Assembly: GCF_020531915.1 (NCBI RefSeq)
Contig: NZ_JAJAVG010000004.1
Span: forward strand, 434,001 to 498,000
Direction of reading: 5' to 3'
Source: Methylovorus mays
Lineage (GTDB): Bacteria; Pseudomonadota; Gammaproteobacteria; Burkholderiales; Methylophilaceae
DNA: 64,000 bases
Shown: positions 61,686 to 64,000 of the stretch, piece by piece
Layout of the letters: each line of letters starts with the position of its first letter
Numbering within the stretch: the stretch's first letter is position 1
Position numbers and translations under genes: made by a program
The notes under the pieces: generated by a model
The model's input: the letters and a program-made list of their open reading frames with translations, nothing else
The model's database searches: none
What the model was told of the DNA's origin: nothing

Positions 61686-63113
61686 ATGCGCAAATTCCTG
61701 ACCATACTGCTGGCCCTTCTTTGCTCGGCCTGCGAGCAATCTGGCGACAGCCCCGCCCACAGGCCGCTTACCAAAGAATTGATTGTGGTAACGCACAACG
61801 GGCCGAATACCTATTATGTAGATGACGAGAACCAGAACGCGGGGTTTGAGTATGATCTGGTGCAGATGTTTATGAAGGATCTGGGGCCGGAGTACAGCGC
61901 GAAGTTTTTGGTGGTGGGGAATATTTCACAGGTAATACCGACGCTGCTTAAGGGTCAGGCGCACTTTGCGGCGGCGGATTTGAGCATTACCAAGCTGCGC
62001 CAGCATCTGGTGAAGTTCAGTGTGCCTTATCAGACCACGCAGCAGAAAGTCATCTACAACGATTCGCAAAGCAAGCCGCCGAAAACGGTGAATGACCTGA
62101 TCGGAAAGCGTATTGCGGTGCCTGCAGGGACAAGCTATGCCGAGCGCCTGCGCGAGATGAAGGAACACACGCCAGCCCTGCATTGGGAGGAGCTGAAGCG
62201 AGCCAGTGCGGATGAATTAATGGAGCAGGTGGCGGATGGCACGCTGGATTTTACGGTGGCGGATTCGCATCTGGCCAATATGCTCAAGAATTACTACCCT
62301 AATCTGGCGGATGGCATGAGCGTGGGCAAACCGGAGCAGGTGGCGTGGGCTTTCCCCAAACGCGGGCAGAGCTGGATTTCCCAGCGGGCGAATGCATTTA
62401 TCGAGAAGATCAAAAAAGACGGGCGCTTGCGCAATCTGGTTGACCGCTATTACGGGCACAGCGAGCGGCTGAACCCGATGGATGTGACGAATTTTCTGGT
62501 ACGCACGCGCAATGTGCTGCCGCAGTATGTGGGGCTGTTCAAGCAGGCGCAGGAGCTGACAGGGCTGGATTGGCGCTTGCTGGCGGGGGTGAGCTATCAG
62601 GAGTCGCATTGGGATAGATTCAATACCTCACCAACCAATGTGCGCGGCATGATGATGCTGACAGAGGCTACGGCCGACCGCCTGGGTGTAACGGACCGAC
62701 TGGATGCGCGGCAAAGCATATTGGGTGGCGCACGCTATATTGCAATGCTCAAAGATATGTTGCCGGAGCGCATACAAGAGCCTGATCGCACCTGGCTGGC
62801 GCTGGCGGCTTACAACATTGGCTTTGCACATCTGGAAGACGCGCGGATTTTGACCAAGCGCCTGAAGCTGAATCCGGATAGCTGGGCGGATGTGAAAAAA
62901 ACCCTGCCCCTGCTTAATCGTGCCGAACATTACTCCACGCTGAAATACGGCTATGCCAGTGGCGGAGCGCCGGTGGTATTTGTCGAATCCATCCGCACCT
63001 ATCACAAGATTCTGGAGCGCTATGAGCCCAAGCACCAGCCCATATTGCCGGATTTCAATCTGGTGAATGCGGGCATGACAACGGGGATAGCGCCCTACCA
63101 ACCTGTACCATGA
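61686..63113 (+). CDS. mltF: Membrane-bound lytic murein transglycosylase F
   Basis: A 475-residue lipoprotein (LLCSAC lipobox, Cys ~17). The N-terminal part (~30-255) is a solute-binding-protein type 3 domain (ELIVVTHNGPNTYYVDDENQN, GFEYDLVQMFM, GKRIAVPAGTSYAERL), regulatory in MltF. The C-terminal SLT domain (~275-410) has GVSYQESHWDRFNTSP with catalytic E306, NVRGMMMLTEATA and LALAAYNIGFAHLEDAR. It cleaves the MurNAc-GlcNAc bond to 1,6-anhydro ends. The ATG at 61686 is chosen over the TTG at 61668 because it makes a normal lipoprotein signal. The antiporter gene follows 22 bases later. Confidence 0.96.
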   Translation: MRKFLTILLALLCSACEQSGDSPAHRPLTKELIVVTHNGPNTYYVDDENQNAGFEYDLVQMFMKDLGPEYSAKFLVVGNISQVIPTLLKGQAHFAAADLSITKLRQHLVKFSVPYQTTQQKVIYNDSQSKPPKTVNDLIGKRIAVPAGTSYAERLREMKEHTPALHWEELKRASADELMEQVADGTLDFTVADSHLANMLKNYYPNLADGMSVGKPEQVAWAFPKRGQSWISQRANAFIEKIKKDGRLRNLVDRYYGHSERLNPMDVTNFLVRTRNVLPQYVGLFKQAQELTGLDWRLLAGVSYQESHWDRFNTSPTNVRGMMMLTEATADRLGVTDRLDARQSILGGARYIAMLKDMLPERIQEPDRTWLALAAYNIGFAHLEDARILTKRLKLNPDSWADVKKTLPLLNRAEHYSTLKYGYASGGAPVVFVESIRTYHKILERYEPKHQPILPDFNLVNAGMTTGIAPYQPVP

Positions 63114-63135
63114 TGTTCGACCAGTCAGACTAACC

Positions 63136-64000
63136 ATGCACGCACTCTCTTTCATACAGGATCTCGCTGTCATCATGCTGGTGGCGGGGTTTGTGACGGT
63201 CGTCTTCCAGCGCATCAAGCAACCGGTGGTGCTGGGTTACATCCTCGCCGGGCTTATCATTGGGCCGCATACGCCACCATGGCCTCTGATTCATAATCAG
63301 GAGACGGTGGAAACCCTGGCCGAGCTAGGCATCGTCTTTCTGATGTTTTCGCTGGGGCTGGAATTTAACCTGCGCAAGCTGCAAAAAGTCGGCGCCACGG
63401 CGTTTGTGGCGGCCATTACCGAGATTGTGGTGATGGTGTACATAGGCTATGAGATCGGCCAGTATTTTGGCTGGAAAGTCATGGACTCGATTTTCCTGGG
63501 TGCCATGCTGGCCATCTCGTCCACTACTATTATCGTCAAGGCACTGGAAGAGCTGGGCATGAAGCGGGAGCGCTTCGCGCAGCTTATTTTCGGCATTCTG
63601 ATCGTGGAGGATATTCTCGCCATCGGCATCATCGCCCTGCTCTCCGGCATGGCGGCCACCGGTACCGTCAGCACGGGCGAAGCCGTGGGCACCATAGGCA
63701 AGCTGGTGCTGTTTATGGTGGTGTCGCTGGTCGTGGGCATCCTCGTGGTGCCGCGCCTGCTGGATTACGTGGCTTCGTTCAAGCGGCATGAAACGCTGCT
63801 GGTGAGTGTGTTGGGCTTGCTGTTTGGCTTTTGCCTGCTGGTGATCAAGATGGATTACAGCATCGCCCTGGGGGCTTTCATGATCGGCGCCATCATGGCC
63901 GAAGCCAAGCAGATACGCGCCATCGAACGGCTGATCGAACCAGTGCGCGATATGTTCAGTGCCATCTTTTTCGTGACCATCGGCCTGATGCTGGACCCCA
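63136..64000 (+). CDS. CPA2-family cation:proton antiporter, KefB-like (3' end outside window)
   Basis: At least 288 residues, open at the right edge. It starts MHALSFIQDLAVIMLVAGFV and has the CPA2 membrane layout: QPVVLGYILAGLIIGPHTPP, ELGIVFLMFSLGLEFNLRKL, LGAMLAISSTTIIVKALEELG, FGILIVEDILAIGIIALL with the E-D pair of the ion site, and IALGAFMIGAIMAEAKQI. This is the KefB/KefC/YbaL group that exchanges K+ or Na+ for H+. The cytoplasmic TrkA-N (RCK) domain that would tell KefB from other types lies outside the window. It may be co-transcribed with mltF. Confidence 0.93.
   Translation, partial: MHALSFIQDLAVIMLVAGFVTVVFQRIKQPVVLGYILAGLIIGPHTPPWPLIHNQETVETLAELGIVFLMFSLGLEFNLRKLQKVGATAFVAAITEIVVMVYIGYEIGQYFGWKVMDSIFLGAMLAISSTTIIVKALEELGMKRERFAQLIFGILIVEDILAIGIIALLSGMAATGTVSTGEAVGTIGKLVLFMVVSLVVGILVVPRLLDYVASFKRHETLLVSVLGLLFGFCLLVIKMDYSIALGAFMIGAIMAEAKQIRAIERLIEPVRDMFSAIFFVTIGLMLDP

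Overview
The window looks like a chromosomal segment of a Gram-negative betaproteobacterium. Three things point that way: the smpB/ratA/rnfH arrangement, an EarP/EF-P pair with Arg32, and a caa3-type cox locus with a DUF2244 gene in front. Gene content fits the Methylophilaceae (Methylobacillus/Methylovorus/Methylophilus-like) best. That is an inference, because no methanol-oxidation gene lies in the window. Most of it is ordinary, densely packed, moderately GC-rich housekeeping DNA. The stretch from about 57.6 to 61.7 kb is different: lower GC and full of remnants.

Layout. 1-8 kb: the 3' part of mfd, a large secreted RTX protein, a PEP-CTERM choice-of-anchor protein and a DedA membrane protein. 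8-14.2 kb: an AddA/AddB-like helicase-nuclease pair on the minus strand. 14.3-16.6 kb: greB, earP and efp; EarP rhamnosylates Arg32 of EF-P. 16.7-18.8 kb: a putative DNA-repair pair (DUF4130 protein and radical SAM protein). 19-23 kb: a soluble double-PDC/Cache-CheW fusion followed by an orphan contractile-tail sheath protein. 23-28.3 kb: smpB, ratA, rnfH, a DUF4124 protein, guaB and guaA. 28.6-32.8 kb: a fecI-fecR-TonB-dependent siderophore receptor locus behind a Fur-like box. 33-35.8 kb: a Gre-like factor lacking the acidic tip, a nitroreductase and the ABC-F protein YbiT. 36-40.7 kb: a TolC-MacA-MacB tripartite efflux operon. 40.9-50.9 kb: a Yip1 protein, then the complete cytochrome c oxidase structural, assembly and heme A locus (DUF2244, ctaC with fused cytochrome c, ctaD, a 45-residue assembly protein, ctaG, ctaE, DUF2909, SURF1, an SCO-like protein, ctaA, ctaB, sco).

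51.7-57.3 kb: a compact operon of HAD phosphatase, class III aminotransferase, alpha/beta hydrolase, acyl carrier protein, ketosynthase and FemAB-like GNAT. It has the parts list of a small dedicated biosynthetic system making an amino- or amide-containing acyl product, and it is the best candidate here for an undescribed pathway. It ends at tRNA-Ser(CGA). Beyond the tRNA come a PEP-CTERM protein, a LuxR-type regulator, a decayed umuC, an AT-rich PIN-like protein and a hypothetical fragment. The backbone resumes with mltF and a truncated CPA2 (KefB-like) antiporter.

Limits. Starts were chosen from ribosome-binding sites and family N-termini by eye. Hairpins were found by eye and no folding energies were computed. 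Family assignments come from recognised motifs and not from searches.
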